This document shows positions 15,798 through 25,718 of a DNA stretch of 64,000 nt, piece after piece. A program made the position numbers and the translations under genes. A model generated the notes under the pieces. That model searched no databases, was not told the DNA's origin, and saw nothing but the letters and a program-made list of their open reading frames with translations. The first letter of the stretch is position 1. Every line of letters begins with the position of its first letter. Where the stretch lies: positions 124,001 through 188,000 of the forward strand of contig JANNOM010000048.1 in assembly GCA_031399065.1 (NCBI GenBank), given 5' to 3'. The stretch comes from JADCRZ01 sp031399065 (GTDB lineage Bacteria > Bacteroidota > Bacteroidia > Chitinophagales > Chitinophagaceae).

Positions 15798-16481
15798 ATG
15801 TACAAAGAAGTGATTATTACGGAAGATGGCTCCTATACCATCGCCGTGCCGGAATTAAACAGCACCTATCATTCCCGGTTCGGTGCCGTCCAGGAGTCGC
15901 AGCATATTTTCATCGAGTGCGGGCTCAAACCCCTTATGGAAAAACGATCGGAAATAGCCATCTTCGAAATGGGGCTCGGCACCGGGCTAAATGCATTGCT
16001 TACTTACATCGCTACCATGCACCTGCCCGTAAAATTGTATTATGAATCGGTGGAAACCGATGTGCTCGATCCGGATATAGCCACTACGCTTAACTATGCC
16101 GGTATGCTGCGACACCCGGAACTGGAGCAGTTATTCTCACAGATCCACCATTTACCCTGGAATACTCCGCACCAGCTTTCGGAGAAATTTTATTTCTATA
16201 AACGCCAGGCAGACTTCCTGGATATCATTTTTTCCACCACATACAACCTTATATATTTCGACGCTTTCGCACCGGAGATACATCCTGCGTTATGGACCAC
16301 CGAATCGTTTCAAAAAATGTATGACGCCATGGAAGACGGAGGCCTGCTGCTTACCTATTGCAGCAAGGTAACGGTAAGAAGGGCGATGGAAGAAGCCGGC
16401 TTTTTCGTGGAAAAGATACCCGGCCCCCAGGGCAAGCGCGAGATAGTACGAGCTACCCGGAAAGCCTATTCAAACGTGTAA
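15798..16481 (+). CDS. mnmD: tRNA (mnm5s2U34) methyltransferase MnmD
   Basis: A protein of 227 residues matching the stand-alone methyltransferase half of MnmC (DUF752). The SAM-binding motif is IFEMGLGTGLNALL (about residues 54-67). The family signature FDAFAPEIHPALWT is at about residues 153-166, and the C-terminal GPQGKREIVRAT matches the usual PGKREMxRA. It methylates 5-aminomethyl-2-thiouridine at the tRNA wobble position. No oxidase half is fused, as expected for MnmD. Its 3' end overlaps the convergent cysS gene by 16 bases. Confidence 0.9.
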   Translation: MYKEVIITEDGSYTIAVPELNSTYHSRFGAVQESQHIFIECGLKPLMEKRSEIAIFEMGLGTGLNALLTYIATMHLPVKLYYESVETDVLDPDIATTLNYAGMLRHPELEQLFSQIHHLPWNTPHQLSEKFYFYKRQADFLDIIFSTTYNLIYFDAFAPEIHPALWTTESFQKMYDAMEDGGLLLTYCSKVTVRRAMEEAGFFVEKIPGPQGKREIVRATRKAYSNV

Positions 16482-17959
16482 CTCATATTCCCGTCTTTCT
16501 CATCTTTCAGCAGAATGCCAAGGCCGACCAGTTGTTTACGGATTTTGTCGGAAGTAGCATAATCCTTTTTCGTTTTAGCTTCCTGCCGTATATCGATCAG
16601 TAATTGCATGATGCCGGTTAAAGTGCCGTTGTCCGCTACACCGGTACTGGTAAGTCCGAATATGTCTTCCAGGTAAGTCCTGAACTTTTCCTGCATCAGG
16701 ACAATGGTTGTATACGCAAGTGCGCCGGCGGCGATATGCCCGTCCTTTAAGGAGTTGATCACGGGGGCCAGGTCGAACATATTGGCCAGTATCTTCGGGG
16801 TACTGAAATCGTCGTTCATAAACGATTCAAATTCATCCAGCAGTTTCAGTACTTTTTCATTTAGCTCTTTATCATCTGCTTCGGCATTGCTGCCCGGAGG
16901 CAGTTTGCCCAGTACCTCGTAAGCCTCCCATAATCGTTTAAGGGCTTTTTCACTGGCTTCCAGGGCTGTGCTGCTAAAATCAAGCGTACTGCGGTAATGG
17001 CTCTGGAGAATGAAAAAGCGCACCGTCATAGGATGAAAAGCCTGTGTAAGCAAGGGGTGATTACCACTGAACATTTCCGTTAGTTTGATCACGTTATTAT
17101 AACTCTTGCCCATTTTACGGCCGTTAATGGTGATCATATTATTATGCATCCAGTACCTTGCAGGCGATGTATGATTGCAAATCGTACTTTGCGCAATCTC
17201 ACTTTCATGGTGCGGGAACTGAAGGTCCATCCCGCCACCGTGTATGTCGAATTTCGCACCGAGGTACTTGGTAGCCATGGCAGAACATTCGATATGCCAG
17301 CCCGGGAAACCATCGCCCCAGGGACTTTTCCACCGCATAATATGCTCCGGCGCGGCAGATTTCCATAACGCAAAATCAGCTTTGTCCCTTTTCTCCTCCT
17401 GTCCGTCCAGCTCCCGGGTAGTCTCCAGCAGGTCATCTATGATTCTGCCGCTGAGTTTACCATATTCATGACCGGAAGCATATTTCTTCAAATCAAAGTA
17501 CACCGAGCCGTTTACCACATAGGCGTAACCCTGTCTTATGATCTCTTCGATCATATTGATCTGTTCCACTATATGCCCGGTAGCCGTGGGTTCTATGGAA
17601 GGCTGTATATTATTGAATTGCAGCATTGCCCAGTGAAACAGGTTGGTATACTTCTGCACCAGTTCCATCGGCTCCAGCTTTTCCAGTATGGCTTTTTTAC
17701 CCACTTTGTCCTCGGCCTCCCGGCCTTCTTCCTCAAAATGGCCTGCATCGGTAATGTTGCGGACGTACCGCACTTTATATCCTTTATGTGTCAGGTAACG
17801 GTAAACAATATCGAAGGTGATATAAGGCCTTGCATGGCCCAGGTGACTTTCCCCGCTTACCGTAGGGCCGCACACATACATACCTACATGACCCGGGGTA
17901 ATGGATGTAAAGACTTCTTTCTGCCGTGTATAAGAATTATAAACAAATAGATCGCTCAT
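16466..17959 (-). CDS. cysS: Cysteinyl-tRNA synthetase
   Basis: A class I synthetase of 497 residues, full length. The N-terminal signature is MYVCGPTVSGESHLGHARPY, containing a zinc-ligand cysteine and the HIGH-type HLGHA (about residues 37-41). The KMSKS loop reads GRKMGKSYNNVI. The zinc-site HIECSAMATKYLG and the HGGGMDLQFPHHE region are conserved. It charges tRNA-Cys. A promoter element TATATTCG on the minus strand lies at 17986-17993. Confidence 0.97.
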   Translation of the reverse strand: MSDLFVYNSYTRQKEVFTSITPGHVGMYVCGPTVSGESHLGHARPYITFDIVYRYLTHKGYKVRYVRNITDAGHFEEEGREAEDKVGKKAILEKLEPMELVQKYTNLFHWAMLQFNNIQPSIEPTATGHIVEQINMIEEIIRQGYAYVVNGSVYFDLKKYASGHEYGKLSGRIIDDLLETTRELDGQEEKRDKADFALWKSAAPEHIMRWKSPWGDGFPGWHIECSAMATKYLGAKFDIHGGGMDLQFPHHESEIAQSTICNHTSPARYWMHNNMITINGRKMGKSYNNVIKLTEMFSGNHPLLTQAFHPMTVRFFILQSHYRSTLDFSSTALEASEKALKRLWEAYEVLGKLPPGSNAEADDKELNEKVLKLLDEFESFMNDDFSTPKILANMFDLAPVINSLKDGHIAAGALAYTTIVLMQEKFRTYLEDIFGLTSTGVADNGTLTGIMQLLIDIRQEAKTKKDYATSDKIRKQLVGLGILLKDEKDGNMSYTFE

Positions 17960-17997
17960 AAATAAGTTATGTTCCCTGCTTTTGGCGAATATACAAT

Positions 17998-19149
17998 TTA
18001 TTGGGATTTCGGTTCGACGATCATTACATCCGCCACCACAGGATAATGATCGGAATAGGGCTTCAGGTCTCTTTTATATTGCAGTATTTCAAAGCGTTTG
18101 TCCGCCAGTATATAATCTATCCGGAGCGTGGGCGATATAAAATAAAAAGTCCGGCCCAGTCCATGGCTCTTTTTTACAAAAGCATCCTGGTAGTCGCCCT
18201 TTACGGTAAAATATGTATAGGAATTGGGCACATCGTTGAAGTCGCCCGTAATAATGGAAGGATATTCGCTTTCTTCAAGCTTTTCCCGTACCAGTTCCGC
18301 CTGCGGGGGGCGGGCTTTATAGGCACTCCTGAATTTGTACATAATTCCTTTCGAAGCCTCCACCAGTTTATCTTTATTGTCTTCCGGTCTTTTCAATATC
18401 TCTATATTCTGGTAATCCTGTCCCTTGAACAGGAAAGATTGCAGGTGAGTGGTAAATACATTTACTTTCTGTCCGTTCATATCCAGCGTCACCCTTACCA
18501 GGCTCTCGCCCGTTTTGCGGGAAACAGGCTGGTAACGCCAGCGGGCAGAATCGGTAATGGGGAAACGGGAAAACACGGCAACGCCCAGTTGCACCCCTTT
18601 CCAGCTTGCATCCACCGCAAAATAATGATAGGGATAATGGAGTTTGTTTTTGATGTAGTCGATATTGTAGTCGAAATAAACCGGGTTCTTAGATTCAAAA
18701 AATTCCTGGAAGCAAAGCACATCAGCATCCTGTTCCTCTATATAATCGAACATCGCTTTGCGGTAAGTAACCCCGTTTTTTCGGGTTTTGTTGATCTCGT
18801 CCCAACTGGTTACATTCCATTGAAGAATGCGCAGGGAGCCGGGAGGACGGGCTGCCTTATCGAACCGCGAAAAAAAATGGAAGCCGAATACGGCATTTGT
18901 CTGCGGCCAGCTTAACACCAATGCTACCAGCGATAACCAGGCCCACCGGGAACGCATAAAAAGCCAGAACAGGAAAAAGACGAGTGTGCCTGCCAGGAAG
19001 AATATAAAGCCCACTCCCAGCATTCCGATTATCCAGTACTTACCTGGGTTGATATAAGCCGCCAGGGATGCCAGCAGGAAAAATGCGATAGTGCATATGT
19101 TCAGAAAAATCAATACCCGCTTGGAGAACTTTCGGAGGACTGGCGTCAT
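17998..19149 (-). CDS. Membrane-anchored endonuclease/exonuclease/phosphatase-family protein
   Basis: A protein of 383 residues. Three hydrophobic segments fill about residues 10-95 (VLIFLNICTIAFFLLASLAA, IGMLGVGFIFFLAGTLVFFL, WLSLVALVLSW). A metal-dependent EEP domain follows: ILQWNVTSWD, catalytic glutamate in VLCFQEFFE, ITGDFNDVPNSYTY and the C-terminal YSDHYPVVADV with the Asp-His pair. The substrate may be a nucleic acid, phosphoinositide or sphingolipid and cannot be told from the sequence. It lies 9 bases downstream of the rhomboid-like gene, probably in the same transcript. Confidence 0.85.
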   Translation of the reverse strand: MTPVLRKFSKRVLIFLNICTIAFFLLASLAAYINPGKYWIIGMLGVGFIFFLAGTLVFFLFWLFMRSRWAWLSLVALVLSWPQTNAVFGFHFFSRFDKAARPPGSLRILQWNVTSWDEINKTRKNGVTYRKAMFDYIEEQDADVLCFQEFFESKNPVYFDYNIDYIKNKLHYPYHYFAVDASWKGVQLGVAVFSRFPITDSARWRYQPVSRKTGESLVRVTLDMNGQKVNVFTTHLQSFLFKGQDYQNIEILKRPEDNKDKLVEASKGIMYKFRSAYKARPPQAELVREKLEESEYPSIITGDFNDVPNSYTYFTVKGDYQDAFVKKSHGLGRTFYFISPTLRIDYILADKRFEILQYKRDLKPYSDHYPVVADVMIVEPKSQ

Positions 19150-19158
19150 ACCGTAAAT

Positions 19159-20088
19159 TTACAAATCCCCGTCGTTTGCGGCTCGTTTCAACACATCTTT
19201 TTCTTCATCCGTCAAAAAATGGTAGCCTTCCTGGTTGATCTTGTCGAGAATTTTATCTACCCGCTGCTGGGTAATATGCGGTGTTTTTTTAAAAGGCTGG
19301 GAGCCCTTTACCTGGTAAAAAAATTCATCTTTCACCGCCTTCCCTGATTTCTTCTTATTCGGGTTAAAGAGGTTTTTTATCCAGTCAAAAAAATCGTTCA
19401 TCCATATACTCCAGTCGTTCCCCTTTCGCATCTGGTAAATAAAAAGGAAACCAAATGCCCCTCCGGCAAAATGGGCTATATAAACCGCCGGCTCCCCGGA
19501 TGGGATGGTAACAAAATCGAGAATCACGTACAGCACCGTCAGTATCCAAAGTGGCACTCCCCCATTGATCATCGGGAAAATCCGGTAATCCGGAGATACG
19601 GAAGTGGTAGCGACGGCCACGGCCATCAGCGATGCGTTGGCACCCAGGAAAGTGGCGGTACTGATGCCTCCTACCAGTTGGGGGAATATATGATACGATA
19701 AAACATAGAAGAAAGCACCCACCAGCCCTCCGTAAATGTAAACGGGAATCAGCTTCCGGTTGCCCATCATATCCTGTAAAATATAGCCGAACATCCAGAG
19801 CCACAGCATATTGGCCAGCAGGTGAAAAAATTTACCATGCACAAACATGTGGGTTAACAGGGTCCAGGGGCGGGTCGCCAGCCGCGAAATATCTGCCGGA
19901 AGGGTAAACCAGTTAAAGACGTTTCTATAATAAGCGGAAATATCTGAGTCGGAGAGTTTGTAAACGATAAAAAGGAAGGTCAGCACCAAGAAAAGCACGG
20001 CGTTAATGGCTACCAGGTTGATTAGGGAATTATTGTCCTGCCCCAACAATACCCGGTTGCTTCTGCGTTTATCGTTCATCACACTCAT
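19159..20088 (-). CDS. Rhomboid-like membrane protein lacking the catalytic serine
   Basis: A protein of 309 residues with six hydrophobic segments and a basic cytoplasmic tail. Rhomboid features are HMFVHGKFFHLLANMLWLWM (80-99) and the C-terminal His206 in AHFAGGAFGF. The active-site GxSx motif reads GANAS (149-153), with Asn151 where the neighbouring rhomboid has Ser164 (GASG). Known rhomboids need this serine, so this protein is predicted to be a non-proteolytic pseudoprotease. The residue was read directly and the alignment is clear through LGANASLMAVAV. It stands in tandem with an intact rhomboid. Confidence 0.85.
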   Translation of the reverse strand: MSVMNDKRRSNRVLLGQDNNSLINLVAINAVLFLVLTFLFIVYKLSDSDISAYYRNVFNWFTLPADISRLATRPWTLLTHMFVHGKFFHLLANMLWLWMFGYILQDMMGNRKLIPVYIYGGLVGAFFYVLSYHIFPQLVGGISTATFLGANASLMAVAVATTSVSPDYRIFPMINGGVPLWILTVLYVILDFVTIPSGEPAVYIAHFAGGAFGFLFIYQMRKGNDWSIWMNDFFDWIKNLFNPNKKKSGKAVKDEFFYQVKGSQPFKKTPHITQQRVDKILDKINQEGYHFLTDEEKDVLKRAANDGDL

Positions 20089-20171
20089 GTTATTATGGTC
20101 ACTGTTTTTGCCCTATGTTTACAAATTAAAGCTCCTAAAGGTTTACGGAATGCACGTAATAACGCTTTAGC

Positions 20172-20909
20172 TTAATAAAAATTCCTGCGGTTAGATTTAT
20201 TCCAGTAATATACTAATAAAAACCCGACAATAGCACCTCCGAGGTGGGCAAAATGGGCTACGTTGTCGCCGGCGGTGGCAGAAATACCGGAATATAGCTC
20301 GATAATAGCGTATACAAGTACAAACCATTTTGCTTTTACCGGAAAAAGAAAATAAATGTATATGTTGGTATTGGGAAATAAATAAGCAAAAGCTGCAAGA
20401 CAGCCAAATACGGCACCTGACGCCCCGACGGTTGGTGTGTTTAGCTGCGATCGTATAAATTCCTGTGCCCCGCCTTCAAAATTTCGTAATTGCTGACTTA
20501 AGATCCCACTATTAGCTACGTTTATCATTTCAGAATTCTGAAACCATAACACAATCAGGTGCAAAGCCGCAGCACCCAATCCCGAGGCAATGTAAAATAT
20601 AAGAAAGCGCTTGGGCCCCCAAACATTTTCTAAAGCACTTCCAAACATCCAAAGTGCCAGCATATTAAAAAAAATATGAGAGAAATCGATATTGTTATTG
20701 GCATTGTGTGTAGCGTGCATAAACATATGCGTGATCAGTTGGTGGGGTTTAAATAACTCCGAACGTACATCATGCAGCGCAAAAAGGTTTTCGAGTTGAA
20801 GTCTTTGACCAAAAGTAATTTGTGCCAACCATACCAATCCATTTATAATAAGAAGGTTTTTAATAACTAGCGGTAAGAGTTCAAATTTCCGGAACTGGAA
20901 TTGTGCCAT
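20172..20909 (-). CDS. Rhomboid-family intramembrane serine protease
   Basis: A protein of 245 residues with six predicted membrane helices. The catalytic serine is Ser164 in TVGASGAVFG and the histidine is His222 in AHFAHLGGAIVGF. The HMFMHATHN...HIFFNMLALWMFG segment forms the oxyanion side. It cleaves membrane proteins within the bilayer; substrates are unknown. A promoter element TATTTTTG (minus strand, 20926-20933) lies about 17 bases upstream. The second, serine-less rhomboid follows 83 bases downstream on the same strand. Confidence 0.92.
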   Translation of the reverse strand: MAQFQFRKFELLPLVIKNLLIINGLVWLAQITFGQRLQLENLFALHDVRSELFKPHQLITHMFMHATHNANNNIDFSHIFFNMLALWMFGSALENVWGPKRFLIFYIASGLGAAALHLIVLWFQNSEMINVANSGILSQQLRNFEGGAQEFIRSQLNTPTVGASGAVFGCLAAFAYLFPNTNIYIYFLFPVKAKWFVLVYAIIELYSGISATAGDNVAHFAHLGGAIVGFLLVYYWNKSNRRNFY

Positions 20910-20955
20910 TGAATCATATTTATCACAAAAATACGTGTTTAAAAATGTACCGCTC

Positions 20956-22359
20956 TTATCGCCTTAGCTTAAGCTGCACTACATTCTCGATATGATGCGT
21001 ATGTGGAAACATATCTACCGGCTGTATCCGGGTTACTTCATATTTGTCATCCAGCATCAGCAGATCCCTTGCCTGGGTACTGGGATTGCAGCTTACATAC
21101 ACCAGCAGCGGGGCTTCTATTTCCAGTATTTTATCTACCAGCGACTGGTGCATTCCTGCACGGGGAGGGTCTGTAATAATTACATCGGGTTTGCCGTGCG
21201 CGGCAAAAAAAGCATCGTCGCACACATCGATCACATCGCCTGCGAAAAACTCCGCATGCTGCACGCCGTTCAGGGCCGCGTTTTCCCGGGCATCCTGAAT
21301 GGCTTCCGCTATCACATCCACCCCTATGATCTTTTTCGCCAGCCCGCTCACGAATATCCCGATGCTGCCGGTGCCGCAGTAGAGGTCGTAAACGGTCTCT
21401 TCCCCGGTCAGTTCCGCAAAATCGCGCGTTACGGCATAAAGCTTTTCCGCCTGGCGGGTATTGGTTTGAAAGAACGATTTGGGACCTATCTTAAACCGGA
21501 AATCTTCCAGTTTCTCTATGGCATAGCCCTTACCCATGTATACCTGCGGCTGCAGGTCGTAAATACTGTCGTTCCATTTGGGATTGATGGTATACAGCAG
21601 GGTGGTAATGGCGGGTACTTTCTCCAGCAGGTGGTCGAACAGCCGCACCCTTTCTTCTTTATCCTCGTACCCGAAACAGATATTCACCATCACTTCCCCG
21701 GTGGTACAGATGCGCAGTACCAGGTTGCGCAGCCAGCCGGTATGTTCCTTTATATCGTAAAAGGTATAACCCTGCGCCAGCGCAAATTCCCGCACTGTAT
21801 TGCGGATGGCGTTGGTAGGCTCCGCCATCAGGTAACAGGTACGAATGTCTATTACTTTGTCGAAGATCTTTGGTACATGGAAGCCCAGGGCATTTTGCCG
21901 GGGTATCACTCCGTCTTCCCCTATCTCTTCCGGCAGCAGGTAACGTTTATTGCTGAAGGTGAATTCAAGTTTATTGCGGTAATGTGTATCGTTGCTGCAC
22001 CCGATAATAGGCAGTACTCCCGGCAGGTTTACTTTACCGATCCGCCGCAGGTTCTGCAATACCTCTTCGTGCTTAAACTCCAGTTGTTTTTCGTAAGGCA
22101 GCATCTGCCATTTACATCCGCCGCAGGTGCCGAAATGCTCACAGAAAGGCTGCACCCGGTCTTTAGAGTATTCGTGAAAATGAATGGCTTTGCCTTCTGC
22201 CCAATCCTTTTTATTTTTCCCCAGCAGTACATCCACCACATCCCCGGGTATGGCACCCGAAATAAAAACGACCTTTCCCGATGCTTTGGACAGGGCCTTG
22301 CCTTCGGATGCAAAATCCTGTACCGGCAGTCGTTCCAGTACGATATGCTTTTTTCCCAT
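20956..22359 (-). CDS. rlmD: 23S rRNA (uracil-C5)-methyltransferase, RlmD/RumA type
   Basis: A protein of 467 residues. An N-terminal TRAM domain spans about residues 5-65. An iron-sulfur motif C-x5-C-x2-C (CEHFGTCGGC) follows, with a further cysteine later (RTCYLM). The SAM-binding DLYCGTGSIGIF and the catalytic-cysteine motif YVSCNPSTQARDL are present. This architecture is that of RlmD-like enzymes; the modified position (U1939 in E. coli) is assumed. A consensus -7 element (TACTTTTG, minus strand, 22364-22371) lies only 4 bases before the ATG, so the mRNA could be leaderless. Confidence 0.88.
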   Translation of the reverse strand: MGKKHIVLERLPVQDFASEGKALSKASGKVVFISGAIPGDVVDVLLGKNKKDWAEGKAIHFHEYSKDRVQPFCEHFGTCGGCKWQMLPYEKQLEFKHEEVLQNLRRIGKVNLPGVLPIIGCSNDTHYRNKLEFTFSNKRYLLPEEIGEDGVIPRQNALGFHVPKIFDKVIDIRTCYLMAEPTNAIRNTVREFALAQGYTFYDIKEHTGWLRNLVLRICTTGEVMVNICFGYEDKEERVRLFDHLLEKVPAITTLLYTINPKWNDSIYDLQPQVYMGKGYAIEKLEDFRFKIGPKSFFQTNTRQAEKLYAVTRDFAELTGEETVYDLYCGTGSIGIFVSGLAKKIIGVDVIAEAIQDARENAALNGVQHAEFFAGDVIDVCDDAFFAAHGKPDVIITDPPRAGMHQSLVDKILEIEAPLLVYVSCNPSTQARDLLMLDDKYEVTRIQPVDMFPHTHHIENVVQLKLRR

Positions 22360-22524
22360 CCTGCAAAAGTAGGTTTCTTCCCGTTATTACGGAGATCGAT
22401 CATATCAGCAGCCCGATACAACATTGCGCTAAAGGAAGCGTTAAACTCCTTCGCCGTGAGCCGGTGTAAACCCTGCCGGTACAAAAAAATGAATATATTC
22501 GCTACTGAAAACTAGTTCCTCATT

Positions 22525-23967
22525 ATGAAGCGATTCTTTCTGCCCCTGGTGCTGCTGATGCCGTCCTTTTTCGCAGGGGCTCAAACGACCGGCTATACTA
22601 TTCCGGTAACTGTTAAGCCATATAAAAACCAGTACGTATACCTGGGCTATCATTACGGCAAACTGAAGGCCCTGGCCGATTCTGCCCTGCTGAACAGCGC
22701 CAGCGAAGGCGTGTTTAAAGGACCCAAAGCGCTGCCCGGTGGCATTTATTTTATGGTTTCACCCAAAAAAGAGATCCTGTTCGAACTGCTGCTCGATAAG
22801 GAGCAGCGTTTTTCCATAAAAGCCGATTCCGCGCTGGGACCTGCCAAAACGATCTTTACGGGTTCCCCCGACAATACCCAATTTCTGGCCTATTCTGCCG
22901 CCATCTCCAAGACAGGACAGCAGATAACCGACCTCAATACCCGTTTAGCCACGGCTTCGTCCAAAGCGGATTCCAACGCTATCGTAACGCAGATCCAGGC
23001 ACAGAATAAAAGCCTTCAGCAAACGCGGGAAGATATTATCAAACAATACCCCGGTTCCATGCTCGCCTCTTTTTTCCGCGCCATGAAAGAACCACTGATA
23101 CCGAAGGCCGACCAGCAGCCAGGCGGCAAATACGATTCCGCGTATGTATACCGGTATTTCAAACAGCACTACTGGGACGGGGTATCGTTTGCCGACGAGC
23201 GGCTATTGCGCACCCCTGCAGGTATCTTTGAAGGCAAGCTGGAAAAATATTATAAGGAACTGGTAGCACCAGAACCCGATTCCATCAAAAAGGAAGTGGA
23301 CATCATGCTGAAAGCTGCCAGCGGCAATAAGGAAATGTACAAATACCTGCTGATCCATTTTATACAGAAATATGTGAACCCGGAGTATATGGGCCAGGAT
23401 GCCGTATTCGTTCATATTTTTGAGAAATACATTAACGACCATCCGGAAGTGGACTGGTTCACCGAAAAATATAAAAAGTTTATTTACGACAGAGCTTACA
23501 GCCTGATGGCCAACCTGATCGGCCAGCCTGCTTCCAACCTCGAAATGGTAGACACCCTCGACAAACCATTACCGCTCTATAGCATAAACGCACCCTATAC
23601 GGTAGTATGCTTCTGGGACGCCACCTGCAGTCACTGCAAGGAAATGGTGCCACGCCTGGATTCTATGTTCCAGAACAGGTGGAAACAGCAGGGTATACAG
23701 ATATATGGGGTAATGACGGACGGCGGTAAAGAAGCCTGGGTCAAATATATCCGCGAGAACGGCCTTAAAGACTGGCTGCATGTATACCAGACCACGGCAC
23801 AAAAAGATGCCGACTCCGATGCCGGAAGAGCGGGCTATAAACAACTGTACGACGTATACCAGACCCCCGTGTTATACCTGCTCGATAAAGACAAACGCAT
23901 CATTGCCAAAAAACTGACCTATCAGCAGATAGAAGAAGTGCTGGCCATTAAAATGAAAAAGTCCTGA
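22525..23967 (+). CDS. Exported thioredoxin-like protein with DUF4369/DUF5106-type N-terminal region
   Basis: A protein of 480 residues with signal peptide MKRFFLPLVLLMPSFFAGA. Residues about 22-115 look like the DUF4369 beta-domain (TIPVTVKPYKNQYVYLGYHY, GGIYFMVSPKK). The middle (about 115-330) is helical and DUF5106-like (DGVSFADERLLRTP). The C-terminal TlpA-like thioredoxin domain has the active site FWDATCSHCKEMVP (about residues 358-371) and the cis-proline region YQTPVLYLLDKDKRI. It is probably a periplasmic disulfide oxidoreductase. It is followed after 38 bases by a parvulin isomerase, so the two may form a periplasmic folding operon. Confidence 0.85.
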   Translation: MKRFFLPLVLLMPSFFAGAQTTGYTIPVTVKPYKNQYVYLGYHYGKLKALADSALLNSASEGVFKGPKALPGGIYFMVSPKKEILFELLLDKEQRFSIKADSALGPAKTIFTGSPDNTQFLAYSAAISKTGQQITDLNTRLATASSKADSNAIVTQIQAQNKSLQQTREDIIKQYPGSMLASFFRAMKEPLIPKADQQPGGKYDSAYVYRYFKQHYWDGVSFADERLLRTPAGIFEGKLEKYYKELVAPEPDSIKKEVDIMLKAASGNKEMYKYLLIHFIQKYVNPEYMGQDAVFVHIFEKYINDHPEVDWFTEKYKKFIYDRAYSLMANLIGQPASNLEMVDTLDKPLPLYSINAPYTVVCFWDATCSHCKEMVPRLDSMFQNRWKQQGIQIYGVMTDGGKEAWVKYIRENGLKDWLHVYQTTAQKDADSDAGRAGYKQLYDVYQTPVLYLLDKDKRIIAKKLTYQQIEEVLAIKMKKS

Positions 23968-24005
23968 TCATCATCTTATACCCCGGATCACGAAAATAAT
24001 ACAAC

Positions 24006-25718
24006 ATGAAAAATCTTATTATCCTTTTCCTTCTGTTAGGTTCGGCAGGCAGCGTTTACGCGCAGGATGTTTTCAGCTATGGCAACCACACCGTGAGCCG
24101 GCAGGAATTCCTGAAAGCCTATAACAAAAATGCCAATGGCGAAAAGCCCTCCGAACAATCGTACCGCGATTACCTGGACCTCTACAGCCGCTTTCGCCTG
24201 AAAGTACAGGCTGCTTACGATAAAAAGATGGACACCCTGCCCGGTCAGCTGGCGGAGCTGCAGAACTTCCGTAACCAGGTGATAGAAGGATTTATGCAGG
24301 ACGACAGTAGTGTAAATATACTGGTGGATGAAGCATTTACCCGCAGCCGTAAAGACATTCGCCTGGCGCATATCTATATTCCCTTCTATACTTCCCCCGA
24401 TACCCTCGCGGCTTATAAAAAAGCGATGCAGGCATACAGGGAACTGAATAAGGGGGCCGCTTTCAGTAAAGTGGTTACTACCTATTCCGCCGATTCATCT
24501 TCTTTCGAACGCGGCGGCGAAATAGGTTTTATCACCGTCTTTACATTGCCTTATGCGCTGGAAAACCTGGCGTATTCCACGGCACCCGGCAAGTTCTCGG
24601 CTCCTTACCGTTCTGCATCGGGATACCATATTTTCAAAAACATCGAAGAACGCACTGCCATAGGTAAAATAGTAGCGGCACATATACATCTCCTCTTTTA
24701 CCCGAATATAGCGGAAGAGAAAAAGGCCGAACTACGCAAGCGTGCCGATTCGTTATATACAGCATTGCAGCAGGGAGCCGCTTTTGGCGAGCTGGCAGAG
24801 AAGTTCAGCGACGATAACCTTACTTATCAGTCGGGCGGACAACTGCCTTCCTTTACACCCGGCACGTACGACCCGGCTTTTGAAGAGCAGGTGTTTTCGG
24901 CCATTGACGGAAGCATCAGTAAACCCCTGCTGATGGCAGACGGTTACCACATCATCAAACGCATTTCCCTGGTGCCGGTAAATACGAGCAGGGATAGTAC
25001 CGATTCTATGGCGGAATTAACCCGCAGAGTAAAAAACGATGCCCGCATGCGTGTATCGAAGGATGTGTTTGTCAATAAAGCCTACCGGATAACCCGGCTC
25101 GATAAAAAAACGAATGACGAAAATAAACTGCTTACTTACTACAAAGACCACCTGGAGCAATATAGCCCCGAGTTTGCCGCACAGATCAAAGAATTTAAAG
25201 ACGGTAACCTGCTGTTCGAGATCATGCAATCGAGCGTTTGGGAAAAAGCATCCAACGACAGCATCGGTTTAAAAAAATACTACGACGCCCATAAAGAAAA
25301 GTACAAGTGGGAGCCCAGTGCCGATGCTATCCTCTTCATCTGCAACGATTCTGCCACTGCTATTTCCATACGTTCCGCCTTCTCCATCAACACTTCCAGT
25401 TGGCGCGATATTGCGCAGGCCCATCAGGGTAATACACAGGCCGATTCCGGCCGGTACGAACTGCCGCAGTTGCCGCTTAAGGATACCGCATCGTTAAAAG
25501 CCGGCATCATCACCCCGTTGGTAGACAACAGTCAGGAGCACACCCTTTCTTTCGTATACATCAAAAAACTGTATCCCGGTGGGCAGTCGCGCAGCTTCAA
25601 AGACGCCAAAGGGTTTGTACTAAACGACTACCAGGCGGAGCTGGAGGAAAAATGGATTGCCGGGCTGAAGAAAAAATACCCGGTGAAGGTGAATGAAGCG
25701 GTTTTGAAGGGGCTCTAA
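24006..25718 (+). CDS. Periplasmic peptidyl-prolyl isomerase (SurA/PpiC-like)
   Basis: A protein of 570 residues with signal peptide MKNLIILFLLLGSAGSVYA. A SurA-like helical N-terminal region (about 20-110) is followed by two parvulin domains, about 115-215 (IRLAHIYIPFYTSPD, ERGGEIGFITVF) and 225-325 (AAHIHLLFYPN, YQSGGQLPSFTPG, ADGYHIIKRI). A third, diverged region occupies about 390-570. Such proteins assist folding of outer-membrane proteins. Its stop codon is directly adjacent, with no gap, to the stop of the convergent metF gene. Confidence 0.88.
   Translation: MKNLIILFLLLGSAGSVYAQDVFSYGNHTVSRQEFLKAYNKNANGEKPSEQSYRDYLDLYSRFRLKVQAAYDKKMDTLPGQLAELQNFRNQVIEGFMQDDSSVNILVDEAFTRSRKDIRLAHIYIPFYTSPDTLAAYKKAMQAYRELNKGAAFSKVVTTYSADSSSFERGGEIGFITVFTLPYALENLAYSTAPGKFSAPYRSASGYHIFKNIEERTAIGKIVAAHIHLLFYPNIAEEKKAELRKRADSLYTALQQGAAFGELAEKFSDDNLTYQSGGQLPSFTPGTYDPAFEEQVFSAIDGSISKPLLMADGYHIIKRISLVPVNTSRDSTDSMAELTRRVKNDARMRVSKDVFVNKAYRITRLDKKTNDENKLLTYYKDHLEQYSPEFAAQIKEFKDGNLLFEIMQSSVWEKASNDSIGLKKYYDAHKEKYKWEPSADAILFICNDSATAISIRSAFSINTSSWRDIAQAHQGNTQADSGRYELPQLPLKDTASLKAGIITPLVDNSQEHTLSFVYIKKLYPGGQSRSFKDAKGFVLNDYQAELEEKWIAGLKKKYPVKVNEAVLKGL

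Noticed and set aside
20992..22515. Very long open frame (507 codons) opposite rlmD
   Set aside because: It is a mirror frame of rlmD; the rlmD strand carries all recognised motifs.
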